64,000 bases of DNA from Calliopsis andreniformis (GCF_051401765.1 NC_135071.1:11386961-11450960); one strand, 5' to 3'; shown: positions 50,421 to 62,889, numbered from the stretch's first letter. A program made the numbers and translations. Notes: generated by a model from the sequence alone, not told the origin.

Positions 50421-51179
50421 TATCACTCGGAATATTCTGAATCGAAATCTACGTATAACAAATTTTCTTGTTTACTGCAACAAATCGTCAGTTTGAAACG
50501 TATTTGGGGCACGAGGGGCTACGGTGAGATATGTGGGGCAAGTGAGTGGTGAACAAATTTCTAAAATAGTTCACTGAAAATTTCATTGGAAACGTTTTTT
50601 GGGAGAAGTAACTTTCGTATTCTACTCAGCGTAAATGTATTTGAGTTTACAAATACAGTGGTATGTTTTGGGAAGAGTACGATTTCATTTGTGTCCTGTA
50701 TTATTGCAGGATTGGATTGTATCAAAGCATATTGAATCGTATCAACGCACGTATTTTCACTAGGTGTATTACTAGATGTCCAATTAGGTTATTACGATTA
50801 CTCGAATTTTAAAAGTATCAACTTGGTAAAAATAATACTCAAAATACTCCCTCTCATACACTGCTACACGCAGTTATACATATATGTATATCTATAAATA
50901 AAAAGATATTTCAAAATGGAGCTTCTCACATTTTTCTCGATAGTCATAAGTTCATCTTATTTTCAGACGTAAGACTATTAAGTAACTCCTCTTTCGCAGC
51001 ATTACATAAAAATAAATCAGAAATAAATACAGTAACAAATATTTCAATTTCAACAGAGCTGGAGGTCCAAATTGAAAGTCTCGCGTATCAAATCCAAATT
51101 TTCTGTATCAAATTATTCAAATACCTAACTTCTCTAGAAAGCTATTTCTGTACCACCTATAATAAAACTGGACACTGTG
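50421..51179. other. AT-rich non-coding stretch
   Basis: The part at about 50774-50825 (AGATGTCC-A-TTAGG, then ACTCGAATTTT) resembles the interior of family B copy 2 and may be a third, strongly decayed copy. Otherwise nothing was seen. Confidence 0.4.
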
Positions 51180-51900
51180 AATTCCTCGAGTAACCTCTCG
51201 AACGAAACCACCGTTCCTAAAACTTGCAAAGCAGGAAGTAACCAGAGAGGGACAAGGGCAACTATTAAGTCACTTTTGGTGGCCAGGAAGGCGTAGCTCG
51301 GCCAGGAACTGTTTCACTCGCGAGGATCATTAAGAGGCGAGACCACATCCAAAGGAAATGCGGAGCGCTGACGTTTAATTTAAGGCGGGATCGGGACAGA
51401 AGAATCAGGTTTAAAAGTCATCGGACACCTGATATTCCCACCTCGAGGATGTATCTCAAAGGAGCTTTAATTAAAGCAGCGGAATACGGCGAAACGTCGC
51501 GGAATGTGGCGTCCCGGACAATGGAAATTGCTTCCCGGAAGTAATACGATCTGTCCCGCCCCTTACAATCCCTCCTGCCGCAACGTTTATATAAACATTC
51601 ACTAGACTCGGTTCCATTTCGAAATTGTAAATGAACCAGGCACGGGACTATAAAAATTCTCCCGGTGGGACTGAAAGTTGGTCGCGCGGAAACCGACTTA
51701 CACGTGACGGAACGTGCTCCCCTATCGCGGTTGGCTCACTACTTTTCAACTTTCTCAGGTGCAAACATAAAGGCGGAACCTGATTCTGGATTTAACGGAA
51801 CCGTTGAACGCCGAGAATTCGAAATGATTTGGGGAGCTGAGGATTTGAGTCTTAGAGCATGTCTCATCGTTAGACTTTGTGAGGAAAGTATCTGATGTTA
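51180..51900. other. GC-enriched pocket
   Basis: GC rise with CTTTAATTAAAG (about 51467) and CG-rich sequence. A plus frame at 51665-51895 has no domain. Possible conserved non-coding DNA. Confidence 0.3.
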
Positions 51901-54129
51901 TTGAAAAAGGGGCATAGTTTCAGTTTGCAGGCGCTCTTCGGAGTTTAGTTAAATTGGTCCATACGTTTATGGGAAAATTAGAATATAGACGAAATTAATG
52001 AAGACAGGATTTATTGTTGCTCCGTTTTAATGAGATGACAATGGACTAATTAGTAATACAGGATACGAGACTTCTCATTTCTGTGGCATCTGTTACATTT
52101 TCATGAAGTAAATGTATGGGTATATTAAATTCTGATATTTATTAAATCAGTATATTTTACTATATTGATTTAACACGATGATTACGAATGTCATCTACAT
52201 ATGTGCATAAGGATGACATGTTAATATGAAATTACAGCGATAATTATGAAAAGAATAGCACTATAGAATAAATGTGAGAATGAATGTAAAATAATTTCTT
52301 CTCGGCAAAACCTTTTCTACTAAATCAGAAGATTGATAGGATTAATTTAAGTGTCATTGTAATTTAATATTAACAGTGCTATACAATATTCAAAAATTAT
52401 AATTCATAAAATACTAAGTAAATGAATACAAAATTCCCTAAGAAATTATATACCTGCTTCGAACAGAATTCGATGAATATTACGAAAATTTGCTGATGCA
52501 TTAGTTCTAAATCTAGTTCAGCCATTTCGACGTGGGTTATATGCAAGAATGAAGTCAACGTTTGCTAATAATAGACGTTACCAGACCCTGCGTGTCTGGT
52601 CTTAGATCACAAGCAAGGGCTAGAAATGCGTTACAAATTACGACTATTATTTCCTGGAAAAGGTAAAAACAATTGTTTCTATATGCATTTTCAACTTAAA
52701 ATAATACTTCATGAAAACGTGAGTTGTTTTAAAAGTAGATCAGGATGCTACCAACGTTTACAAACGACACATTCAGTCTTGCTTTGATAAGAAAAATAAT
52801 AAGAAATAATAATTCTTTGCTTAGGTAAGTAGAAACATCCTGTCGACGGCAGACTTATAGTTCTGCAAAAGACACGCTTTGGGTATTCTTCGTTAGTGCC
52901 ACATGAGATGAATTGAAGAAGGTTCAGCTGTATTTTTAAAGCTGAAAATTGCGTCTAACTCTAACAGGGTTAATTCTCAATCTCTATCGCCCAAATCCAT
53001 AGTATTTAATTTTACTTTAAAAGTGTTCAAGTATTATACTCATCATCAATATGGAGTTAAAAATGGAAAATTGATTATTGTACAAATTTTTAAATAAGCG
53101 TTTGAAACACTTGTAAAAGGTAACAACTGAAAACAAACATCTACTCGAAAGGTATTAATTTGCAATCCATTGAGGTAACACTAAAAGCCGAAAATTTCAT
53201 ACAAATTTTGTTCATAACTGCTCTCAATCGCATTTGTTTAGTTTCCCCGACGTTTCATCTCGAACTAATTGTTCGTTATCGCCACCTTTCATGTATGAAT
53301 ACTACTTCAATGTCCCCTCTAGCACGTCGTGTATTATTCCAGACAAATCGATTCGAACCAAATAACAAATAACTTTAATTAAAAACAGCGTGAACTGAAT
53401 GCAGAGAGCTGTAGGACACTTAACCGAGTACGAACGATAATGACAGCATAAATATTGAAATTAAACGTGTAACGTTGAACACGACACTTTCGCAACGGAA
53501 GTAACGCGCTTTCATTCAATATCGAATCGGCGAATCACTTTATTTGAAACAATAAAAATTGCGTGTGCGCAGGGATCGTGACGAGGACTGTTAATTACAC
53601 TCATAAACGATACAAAAGAGCTCGTTCCCGGTTGCATTGTCGGCTTGCAAAACGCTTTGCGATTATTCGCGTTCTTTGATCGTGCATTAGCCTTCAAATG
53701 AGGAACTGATTTTCTTTTTTTTTTCTTAATTGCAAGCAAACTCAACTCTCTGAAATGCTATTGTACTGAAAGGATGAACGCTATTCGCGAGTTGAATTAA
53801 GTTATCTATGCGAAATGACCAAAAATGAAATAACAGACTCTCTTGTTGAGGTTGCATTTCAACAACGCCTCCGAAGCTAACAAAGCTTTTATACGGTAAT
53901 TGAACGCGGAAAGGTACGCTTGATTCATTGTAATGCATCGCATTAATTTACTGGATATCACTCGTGTTTCATGAGATGTTACGATAAAATGAAATAAATG
54001 TAATCAATACGGCGAATAGAAAATAAAATATAAATAAAAGTGTAGCATCTGGTTTCGGTGGAATGTTACATATCTAAATAGTACATAGTACACGCCTGTG
54101 TAAAAGTATTAGGACATTTGCTCAGTCAT
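51901..54129. other. Mostly AT-rich stretch with a mild GC pocket
   Basis: The part at 53160-53950 is moderately GC-enriched with short frames on both strands and no domains. The rest is AT-rich. No element ends were seen before family A copy 3. Confidence 0.45.
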
Positions 54130-54383
54130 GTCATATGTTTTTGGAAAAAAGTTTTAAAGTTATGAATTGCACTTAGAACCCCTAAAATGTGCGTGATATG
54201 TATCTGACTTAGAACTTGTTCTATTACCTACATACACCAGCCTGGTGTGACACAGAAAAATCAGTAGAATATGTCTGTAGTCAAAAATAGTAAAATCAGC
54301 AGGATAAGTCCCAAGTTAGACATAGGGAAATCTCGTCTTACTTTCACATGTAGATTCATCCCTTAAAAACTCTGGTCATTGAC
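54130..54383. repeat. Family A fold-back MITE, copy 3 (rearranged)
   Basis: The left arm GTTTTAAAGTTATGAATTG (54151-54169), then GTGCGTGATATGTATCTGACTT (from 54189), aligns with copy 2. The centre is longer than in copies 1 and 2 and has an extra half-copy of the inner arm (TCAGTAGAATATGTCTG at 54261). The right inner arm lies at 54298-54325. Read backwards, the right outer part gives TTTTTAAGGGATGAATCTAC, the family's outer arm, but the piece between is missing. It lies about 50 bases left of the pogo-like element. Confidence 0.65.
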
Positions 54384-54433
54384 GATTTATATTGTAAAAT
54401 AGAAGTTCATTGAAGGTAATGGGTATCCTAATA

Positions 54434-55092
54434 CAGTCGAACCTCGATAACTCGAACCTCTTGAACTTGAAAGCCTCTATAAAACGAAAATTTTGTTCAC
54501 TCCCTCCTGCTCCACTGCGAAAACTTCTCTAAATCGAAATAAAACTTACTTTAGCTTGAACTATTCATCACACAATTTAGGTGCACTTTTTATCCCTATA
54601 ACTCGAATTTAGAATAACTAAACCTCTACAAGTTGAAATTTACCTCTATAAGTCAAACTTTTATCGTTCGCTACTTCTATAACTCGAATTTATAGGTATA
54701 TGTCCTAGTTTGTCAAACAAATGAATGCTGGGAAACACAAGATGCCACATGCTCTGTCTCTACTCCTCCATCCATGCATATCCATGCAAACTGGTCCTTT
54801 GACATAAATCGAATGCATAATTCCCATCGTCTTAAACAGTCGCCTTCACGTTTACGATGAGTAAAATGAGTTCTGAGAGGAAATCTAAGACATTAACACT
54901 TTCCAAGTTGAAATGAATTCTTCCATGTTATGTTACTATAATCAGCAAATTATTAACTCTAGTACAAACCCTTTGGAAGTCAAAGTTTCGTATATTAAAT
55001 CTCTCTCGCTTGAAAACCTCGATAAGTTGAAGCCTCTGTAACCCAAAGATTTTAGCTCTTCCCTTGAGATTCGAGTTACAGAGGTTCGACTG
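54434..55092. mobile_element. Pogo/Tigger-like DNA transposon, internally deleted, 659 bp
   Basis: The ends are inverted: CAGTCGAACCTCGATAACTCGAA at the left, and the reverse complement of the right end reads CAGTCGAACCTCTGTAACTCGAA, with about 28 bases pairing. The element is flanked by TA at 54432-54433 and 55093-55094, the target duplication of the Tc1/mariner superfamily. A CCTCTATAACTCGAA-like motif recurs inside the ends (54594-54611, 54623-54642, 54643-54658, 54675-54694, 55017-55031, 55033-55048), which could be repeated transposase-binding sites. It is far too short for a full transposase and must be non-autonomous. The clear ends and TA pair suggest moderate age. Confidence 0.9.
54857..54916 (+). 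pseudogene. Residual start of a pogo/Tigger-type transposase
   Basis: Inside the element, an ATG opens 19 codons before a TGA. The product, MSKMSSERKSKTLTLSKLK, resembles the N-terminus of pogo/Tigger/CENP-B-type transposases, where a basic RK-x-LTL segment begins the helix-turn-helix DNA-binding domain. Everything downstream (remaining HTH domains and the DDE catalytic domain) is missing. This supports origin of the element by internal deletion of an autonomous copy. The match is short, so chance is possible. Confidence 0.6.
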
Positions 55093-55094
55093 TA

Positions 55095-56999
55095 CTTTTG
55101 AGCGGGAGTGTAGGTGTAATAACAGAGGCTACTCATCAATGGGAAATAAAACTAATGTAAGTACATTAGTACCTATTAACAGAACAGAAGGTAAAAGCTA
55201 GATGTTTTTATAAGTATCATTCTCCTTTTAATAATCCAGCAACAGTAGATTCTAAATACCCAGCAATATCAAATCACAATGAGGCTTGATCATCAGCCAT
55301 TCGAGGAAAATTCTCTGTGCGCTCTCCAATCTCCTCAGAAATGCATCGGAAACATTAATCAGACTCCGTGCACGGGTCTCGTTGCAGATAGAAAAATATC
55401 TCGAACCGACGTTCGAGGATCCAAGGAAATGAAACGATAAGGAATGCCACGGAGTATCGAAATTGGGCGAGCTATTTTCTGGGAAATAGGACACCGCTAG
55501 GAACCGAACTTCCCTGATTCTTTCACAGGATCATAGACATGACGTCGCATTCATTCGCAGGATAGAGATACGATCAAGGAAATAGTGATACAGGATCGGT
55601 AGGAACCGAGTGCGGTGCATTGTGACCGGTGGTTTCATAGCCACTCTTTGGTACCTCATCGACAGTTTACGCTGCTCAAGACAGAGATTTCTTTTTCTTT
55701 AGATGCATTTTCTTCAGTAGCGTCACTAGAAATGTTTCAAGTTTCAAGTGAATTGACAGGACTCGTTTCAAATAACGAATTATTTTATACCTTAAGAACC
55801 ATTATCAAAGCTTGGAGTGTAATTTTATTTTACCCACTTACATATTATAGAAGCAAGAAACATAAGAATTGAAAAATGAGGAAATTGTCCTGCATAATAC
55901 TATCAATTTTAAATTGACTAAAAAATTCTTAAATAGTCTTGTGAATTAATAATATTACAAATATTGTGACTTCTTTTGGGCCTCCATGAACATTACTACA
56001 AGTATTTTACCTTATGTGGATGAAATTTTATATAAAATACAAATTTAAAAAGAATCTTGTCAGAACTTCTTTGGTAAATTAGAGCAAAAGGCGGGACGTA
56101 CGGACACGAAATTGGAGTTAGACATCCAGGAAGGGGACGAGGGAAATCTTTGATTAACTTGCAAACAAAAGTCGACGCGAGAGCACAATGGGGGCTTTAT
56201 GATACTCGAAGTTCCTGGAGAAACTTTAACCGCTTCAGAGAGGAGGATCAGGTTAATGGTTAAAAGAGGGGTCACGGCATATCACGTTGTAACGCAAAAT
56301 ATTCGAACCGATATTTCTGTTAAAGAAGAGGAAACTATCAGAAAGATATTGATAGAACTTCATCGGGTTATTGGCTTTTGACTCATGATTTTCACTCGTA
56401 TTTATGCTCATCGACTGACAGAGAAAAGGGTGATAGTTATCTTATTCAGGATAACAAGTACGCCATTCGTTTTTATTAGAAATCACTTTCTAAATTAAGG
56501 AAAACGTAGGTTATTTTGTTAAACAGACAATCCAAGTGACAATAAACAATTCTATGAAGTTTTTCTGTTGAACTGAAGAGGACATTGCAAGAACATGTTA
56601 CTGGAAGTACTAACTGCAAGTAAAAAAACTTTGGTATATTGTATATAGCATGATTTTAATAAACATCTATTAATAAGTGATTCTAAATTTTTAGCTTGCT
56701 ATGTACGTATATCGCTTCTTTTTATTATTTGAATTTTGAAACCGATGAATCTCTTCGTATTTGATAAATTCACGATAAATTCATGACAAGTGACGATTTT
56801 AAATATAACAAGTTCACAGTAATTTAATGAACAATGAAGTTTAATTTGATGAAATTTAAATTTTCTGACAAATGTAAAATACAATTTTAACGAAATTTTA
56901 ACGACATAAAATTATTATTCAAGAAAAAAATGTTGCATTTCAGTATAAGCGAGTAGAAAATGAACGAAATCATAAATGTTACCTTATAAGCATGACTAA
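55095..56999. other. Non-coding stretch with small GC pockets
   Basis: Pockets at about 55260-55690 and 56060-56400 carry short frames (55252-55494 minus; 55615-55872 plus; 56060-56275 minus; 56199-56381 plus) without domains. The remainder is AT-rich. Confidence 0.45.
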
Positions 57000-58739
57000 C
57001 TCCATTTGGCGCGAATGTAAAGCTTTGCTCCTCCTTTAAACTCCTCGATTATTTATATTTCAACAGTGACAGTAAACTCTCAATGTACCGATCAAACGGA
57101 GTGACAAACAAATGCACATGTCGAAAAACGAAAAAAAAGAAGCCAATGCATTATCCTGTGCGAAAAACAAACGCGGAGAGTGTAGGGGCGAAACAAAAGC
57201 ACTCATACAAAGAAAAAGACCAAGTAACTGACATGTGTTCGATGCTGCACCGTGCGATACACTACTATTTCTTTTTCTCTTTTCGTTCGCCTATTCTTTG
57301 GCTTCGTCAACTATTTCGCTTTAACAGCCATTGGAACAAAATTTAAATCGAACCTACACCGAAGAATCAGTTTTAAACACTGAAACTTTTTTAAAAGCCA
57401 GCTCGTCACAATTCCCACTTCCCCTTTCTGTCAGCTCTCGATGAATGCACATTTAACGCGTTACACTTTCAAGAATAAAGATTTGCATCTCCGAAACCCT
57501 CATACTGAAGAGCTCCTCGTTTTTTCCTTCTTCTTAAAGAATTTTGTTATCTCTACTGTGTTTTCGTTTTATCAGGTATTTTATAGTATAGCCTTTCAAG
57601 ATTTAAATATTTGTTAAGCAATAATTAAGACTCAATTCTTGCTAGAGGTGTTTAAGAATTTTATACCGAAATTTTTGTTCCAGCTAGATGCAGATTTTAA
57701 TTAAGATTAATTACTTCTTCCACCAACGAAATCTAATTCAGTTTCTATTACTGAGTCCCGTCTGCAGAAAAAATTGTTGGAACACCCAAGCTCATTTGAA
57801 TACGAAATCTTCGGTTTCTCAAATTTTCAGAAATCGCTTTTGATACCAAAATTTCAGTGATAAAGAATCGCAGGAGATGGAAAGATGAAAAGTCAATTCC
57901 GTAACCAGTTAACTCGAGATCAAGAAAATGTTTTTCTAACGTAGGATGGAAACTTTTATGTAATAAAAGGTATTGAACGCGACGTAATAATCTTTTTTCA
58001 TATAAAATGATCTTAGTGAAGGTCTCTATTGTTCTGAATATTTCTGGCATCTCTTTATAGTGTCCAAATGTCTATAATTTTGTAATTAAATATGGAATTA
58101 ATATGCATTATATTATAATACAACAGACAATTCATTAATTAGAACCTTTAATTCCTTTCATTCTTGTGTCATTAGATAGTCTTCCTCATTTTCAAATTAT
58201 AATCCGTTCAAAGAACGGGTTTTAATTAATTATAATATTTACTGAGTAAATCCTTTTCGAGATTTCAGAAATTAAGTATATTTGCTCGCAGAATATTGGG
58301 CACATCTGGTGTCAAAGTAAAAACTTGAATATAAAACGAAAGTTAAATAAGTTAAAATCATGATGGTAGATTAAATTTCATTAATTTCGTACTAACATTA
58401 TAAAACAATTTAAAATATACCACACAATTATAATAACTGAACCTCCCAGATGTCAAACTAAATAACTTTATAGGACAAAAAGCGAACTGTTTGAAGTTTC
58501 TGAAAAAAGCGATGTAATATATCTGGATTACTCAAAAATTAAAGGAATTCTTTCCATATTTAACAAATAACTATTAAACGCATAATTAATTGACAGAGCT
58601 ACAAATTTTACAAAAATTAACTCTTGAAAGGTTCAATTATACCACAAAAGCAAACATATTTGCGAACAAAATTTACTTTCTCCTGTGTTTAATATAGTTC
58701 ATTCTGCCAACTCCCTTTTCAACTTTCATCAAAATATTA
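57000..58739. other. Mixed non-coding stretch
   Basis: Mild GC enrichment at 57000-57520, then AT-rich. The minus-strand frame at 57748-58050 (100 codons) has no recognised domain and AT-rich codon use typical of chance frames. Confidence 0.45.
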
Positions 58740-59360
58740 TTTAACCAGATACGTTAAAAAAGGATACCAGTGGCTAACGTGTTTATTGTTTACAGCAAAA
58801 TTACCTCGTCCTCTCATAAAATTGTTCAGATTGGAAAAATCCTGCGATAAAATTCACCGTGGTTTGTTCTCCCTTTTACTTTTCCTTTCGTCCGATAAAA
58901 AAGGGGTCAAGTGTATTGAGCGCGTATTTTTTTTAATTGCACTCACCGATATACCGTTTCCCCTTCGGTTATCTTCCTGTAGCTGAAGCCAAGCGTCTAA
59001 TCTGCCGGCCCGATGGGAAATCGAGACTTCTGCAATGTTCGATAACCAGCCATCTCCCAACGAGGTAGGAGCGACTAACGCTTGCCCTGCGTCGTATGTT
59101 TTATCCTTTTTACGGTTTGGCCTATAAATACAGGGACTGCGACCAACAAAACGCCGCGCACTCGTAATTAACAGCTGTTATCCGTCTTCCGACGAGAAAT
59201 ATGGAAGAAGCGCGACCTCCGAATGGGCCATTAAAAATATCCAACCCCTCATTTCAGGGTGGCAACTGCCTTTTATGGATGTGCCAAGTTCGTTGATATT
59301 CCGATACGTGACGCCTTTGGCGCGAAGTGAACAACTATGTATCACCTCTGTGACATAACT
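58740..59360. other. GC-enriched pocket with a TATA-like word
   Basis: Short frames overlap on the two strands (58786-58986 plus, 58854-59060 minus). CCTATAAATAC at about 59120-59130 resembles a TATA box, but no initiator motif at the expected distance and no downstream open frame were found. CTCGTAATTAACAGCTG follows near 59160. Candidate regulatory DNA with little certainty. Confidence 0.27.
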
Positions 59361-60579
59361 GCAATTGCATTGTATTTCATTCGTGCATAGATATTGACTT
59401 TACTGGGGATTACTGCTAACATTATCGGATTTAAGTTATGCGCGTCATAAATTAGTAAGAACAAGCACCGTGGTTCTCATTTTTAATTAAATAACTTTTA
59501 GTTATTTTTTTTTACTTATTTTCTTCTGATAATTTTGTTCAAATATTCTTGTTAATATTACTGTTTTGCAATTGGATTATAGTTGAAGTCTCAAAGTAAT
59601 TTGTGATATATTTTAGGGATTCTAATAACAAGTGAACTCTTGATTTAATATTATTTTTTATCATTGCAACAGTACTATGGTGTCCATCTAGTTTTACGAA
59701 TTGGCAATGAAGGTCTTCTTAACGAAAAACTCTGTTAGTTTACGAAAGTAATATATATAAGGTTACGAAAAACTGGATGATACAAAAAATAGAATTTAAG
59801 TACTGATAATCTTGTAAAATGATCAGAACTTGACTATGTGTCTCGTTTTGAAGATTGAAAACGCTCAGGAGAAGACATTCATGTTGAGCACTATATAACT
59901 CTAATACTCAGGTAAAAGAATAATAGTTGCTGACTAGAAATGACATTATAATAATTCTAAACAGATTTATAAAGAAGAGTTAAAAAAATATTCACATCAA
60001 CGCCAAAACATAACATGAGTGGAAACAATCTCCTTCTATCTTGTCATGAGTAAAATGAAGAGACTGTCTTGCTTTCATGAGCTCCTAAAACCAGGGGAAC
60101 GGTAACTACGAAATGTTACAGTAACCCATTAAACTGTCTGAAGGCAGCTTTGAACCAAAAGAGGTCGTATAATGGCAGAAGACGTTGCCTAGCCGTCTTG
60201 CTCCCTTGACAAAGCTTAACCACATACTACTACATACTGCACAAACAATGATGAAGCTTAGACAAGAAGACCCTACCCTACAAGCTATTATCTAAACACA
60301 AGTCTTTTTAATTATTCAGTTAGCCTAATGCAATGCTTTCTCGTCACCTTCCTTATTTACATTCTTTCTGTTCTTTCTTTCTACCCTCCCTTAGCTTATT
60401 CTGTTACATGTACAATAATATACTCCTACTTGATTCCGAATAACGACATTTTTCGAAACGAAACAATAATGAATACAAATTTATGTAAACTTTTTTTTCT
60501 TCTTCGAAGTAGCTCTACATGTTCTCGAAGTGTGCCCATTAAAAGTTGGATGGCCCTGTAGAATATCAACGAGAGTAGT
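59361..60579. other. AT-rich non-coding stretch
   Basis: The plus frame at 60328-60561 is hydrophobic at its start but lacks any recognisable domain. Nothing else was supported. Confidence 0.5.
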
Positions 60580-61210
60580 TAGCGAGTAAAAATGAAATTA
60601 CTTATGCGCTGTCCCAATATTTAACCCCTTAACGACAACGCAACTTTAAAGTAACTTCAAACTTTACACACGACAATGGTGCTTTGAAACAATGAGACTC
60701 GGGGAAGAATAGTTTTTCTCTTATTTTCTTTAAATCACTTTTCCTCTTATACCAAGAATAGGGGGGACGAACACACCATTCTGGCGCAATTATAATGCTA
60801 ATGGTAACGTATAGATCTCGTCGTTATTTCGCGGAAGCTCATTAACTACAGATTTCGGCGAAAATGAGTTTAATAGTTCGCCACGGTTCTAGGGCCGGTC
60901 TTCGTTCCATGTAAATCTCGCTTTACTGCAATTTGGGACGAAGTTCCAGTGTAAAAATAATTTCGAGAAGTTGCTAAATGCAATTTACGGCGGCATTTGT
61001 TTGTGGCCGAGGTCGTTAAAGGGTAAACGAGCATACGCTCTTTTTAATAATGCGTCATTAAGCGCTGGATATTTGAAGTTACTATTTTCCCGCTTCATTG
61101 TTTCTCCGCGGAAATTAGACGTTCTTTTTTTAGATGATTCGAGATCTCTCAAATGATTCAGCAGTCGTGAAAGGGTTACGTTTGCCCTCAATGCTTTCTC
61201 AGTTCCATTT
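60580..61210. other. Mildly GC-enriched pocket
   Basis: Frames on both strands overlap at 60971-61191 and have no domains. Nothing else was recognised. Confidence 0.35.
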
Positions 61211-61264
61211 AATTCGTTTTTTGGGGAAGAAATTTCCCTTTACTTTATTCGTAATTATGATTAC

Positions 61265-61277
61265 AAAAAAAAAAAAA
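61265..61277. repeat. Run of 13 A
   Basis: A simple mononucleotide tract, the longest noticed in the window. Confidence 0.9.
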
Positions 61278-61366
61278 TACAGAATTGTACACGTGGAAAA
61301 CAATTACATTAGAAAGACTTTAATTGGAAATTGTACATTCCTAATATGCAGTTTATACAAATTTTA

Positions 61367-61765
61367 CAAGGTGTTAAGAAAAATGTGGGGCATTTTTGAA
61401 GGATAGATTCTAGATATAAAGACAATGAAAAAGTTTCTGTACACATATGCTCGAAAATGTCATCGAAAATGTAATGAAAATTTTTTAATTATATACTATT
61501 CTGTGATGCGTAAAACAGTAGCCCATTTCTTGCCTGTACGGTGTCTTATCCCCTTTAAGTTTTCACTAGGCCCAGTATTCCACCCTCTTGAATGAATGGT
61601 GCACGGTTGTGGATCTTAAAGAAAGCATCACACCATACACAATATAAAATAGCGTGTAACTAAAAAATTAAGCATTTTTCGACATATGTACACATGAATT
61701 TTTATAATTTTTTGGTGTCCAAAATCTACCACCCAAAAGTGTCCCACATTTTGCTCGACACCTTG
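61367..61765. mobile_element. TA-flanked fold-back MITE, 399 bp
   Basis: TA at 61365-61366 and 61766-61767 borders an element whose left end CAAGGTGTTAAGAAAAATG and right end (reverse complement CAAGGTGTCGAGCAAAATG) pair over about 45 bases with few mismatches. Pairing then continues imperfectly inward (GTACACATATG at about 61440 against GTGTACATATG; AATTTTTTAATTA against AATTTTTTAGTTA), so that most of each half is an arm of roughly 140 bases. The middle (about 61510-61620) is unpaired. There is no coding capacity, although a short host-like frame overlaps the left end. It is a non-autonomous element of the Tc1/mariner TA-target type. Confidence 0.88.
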
Positions 61766-61959
61766 TATAAAGTTCTAGAAAAATATGACAAAATTTTGGT
61801 TCTTATAAAATCCATGAATTTAAAATTCGTTATATTATAATAATTTTCATTATCTCTGGAGAGAAATTAAACTCTAATTATATCCTGCATAATTTCTGTA
61901 TTAGCACTTTGTATGGAACTGTAACAATAGTATTGTCTTATTTTGGGATTTCTTCAACC

Positions 61960-62560
61960 GCAGACCTGATGTGAAACAAACAGTCTGTGAATTGAAACAA
62001 TGGGATTATTTCAATCACGTTAACGAACAACGGACCGTTTTGTATCAATAATAAGGATATTAGTTGGATCCAGATAGAACAATATGTTAGTGGTATTGTT
62101 GATAATAATAACTAGCCCGGTGATCGGGAAGCTATGAATGCAGCTCGATCATAGAATCAATGATTAATGGAAATTCCGATAAACGGCCCCGTCGTGACTC
62201 TACACTGCTAAAAGGCGCCAGTAATATCCGCGTCCAAGTTACTATACGCCATCACTTGTCGGATTAATGCGCAATTTGTTTAGAGACTAGGATTTTGCAC
62301 AGCACTTGGGCAACTGGAGCAGCAAACTGCCACTGACATTATTAATTGCAGACTGCTAATTGTTGCTAGTTTCGTTCATTACGTCCGTAGCTTATATTCT
62401 AAGGTAATAGACGCCGACTAGTATTGGTTCTATTACGATCGGAATACATAAAGCGATTGCCATTGCACTAATTGAGCTTCAAGAAACATGAACGTGGTGG
62501 TCGTAAAGATTTAGATCACAAAATTACCAACAGCAATACTTTCTACCTTATTAACGCCTC
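61960..62560. promoter_or_regulatory. Candidate enhancer with Exd/Hox-type site
   Basis: Between two fold-back elements lies unique, mildly GC-enriched sequence with TGATTAATGG (62161-62170), a match to the composite Exd/Hox site, as well as GGATTAATGCGC (about 62260) and TATTAATTGC (about 62339). No coding frame is present. Regulatory function is inferred only. Confidence 0.3.
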
Positions 62561-62570
62561 TTGTAACCCT

Positions 62571-62889
62571 AGAGGGTACTCAAGTATAAATGTTAGGAAT
62601 TTTAATTTCATTCTGCATACCGAAATAGAACGAAAGTGAAGAATGTCGGAACAGAGGTCAAGACTGCGTCGCAGTAGTACGTGTGAAATGTGTCTGACCT
62701 GAGACTCATTCTACTGACGGTGTACGTTAGCCTAGCCAGATACAGAGATATCAGTAGAATAAGTTGAGTCAATCACAGTTCAGACAATTAAGTCAAACAC
62801 ATTTCAATTCCAATATTTTTTATATTTGACTTATTTCAGCATGTAGAATCACTTGTTAGAATTTCTGATACCTGCTGTCGTACACCTTG
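62571..62889. mobile_element. Family A fold-back MITE, copy 4
   Basis: The left arm GAATTTTAATTTCATTCTGC (about 62600), then GTGAAGAATG, and the inner arm GTGTGAAATGTGTCTGACCTGA match copy 2. Read backwards, the right arm gives CAAGGTGTACGACAGCAGG, then GTGATTCTACATGC, then GAAATAAGTCAAA. The centre (62716-62750) is unpaired. The right terminus CAAGGTGT resembles that of the 399-bp element, hinting at a shared transposase type. No coding capacity. Confidence 0.78.

Noticed and set aside
51664..51690. Ten-base match to miR-278 (CGGTGGGACT)
   Set aside because: The match stops there, and the required pairing arm is absent.
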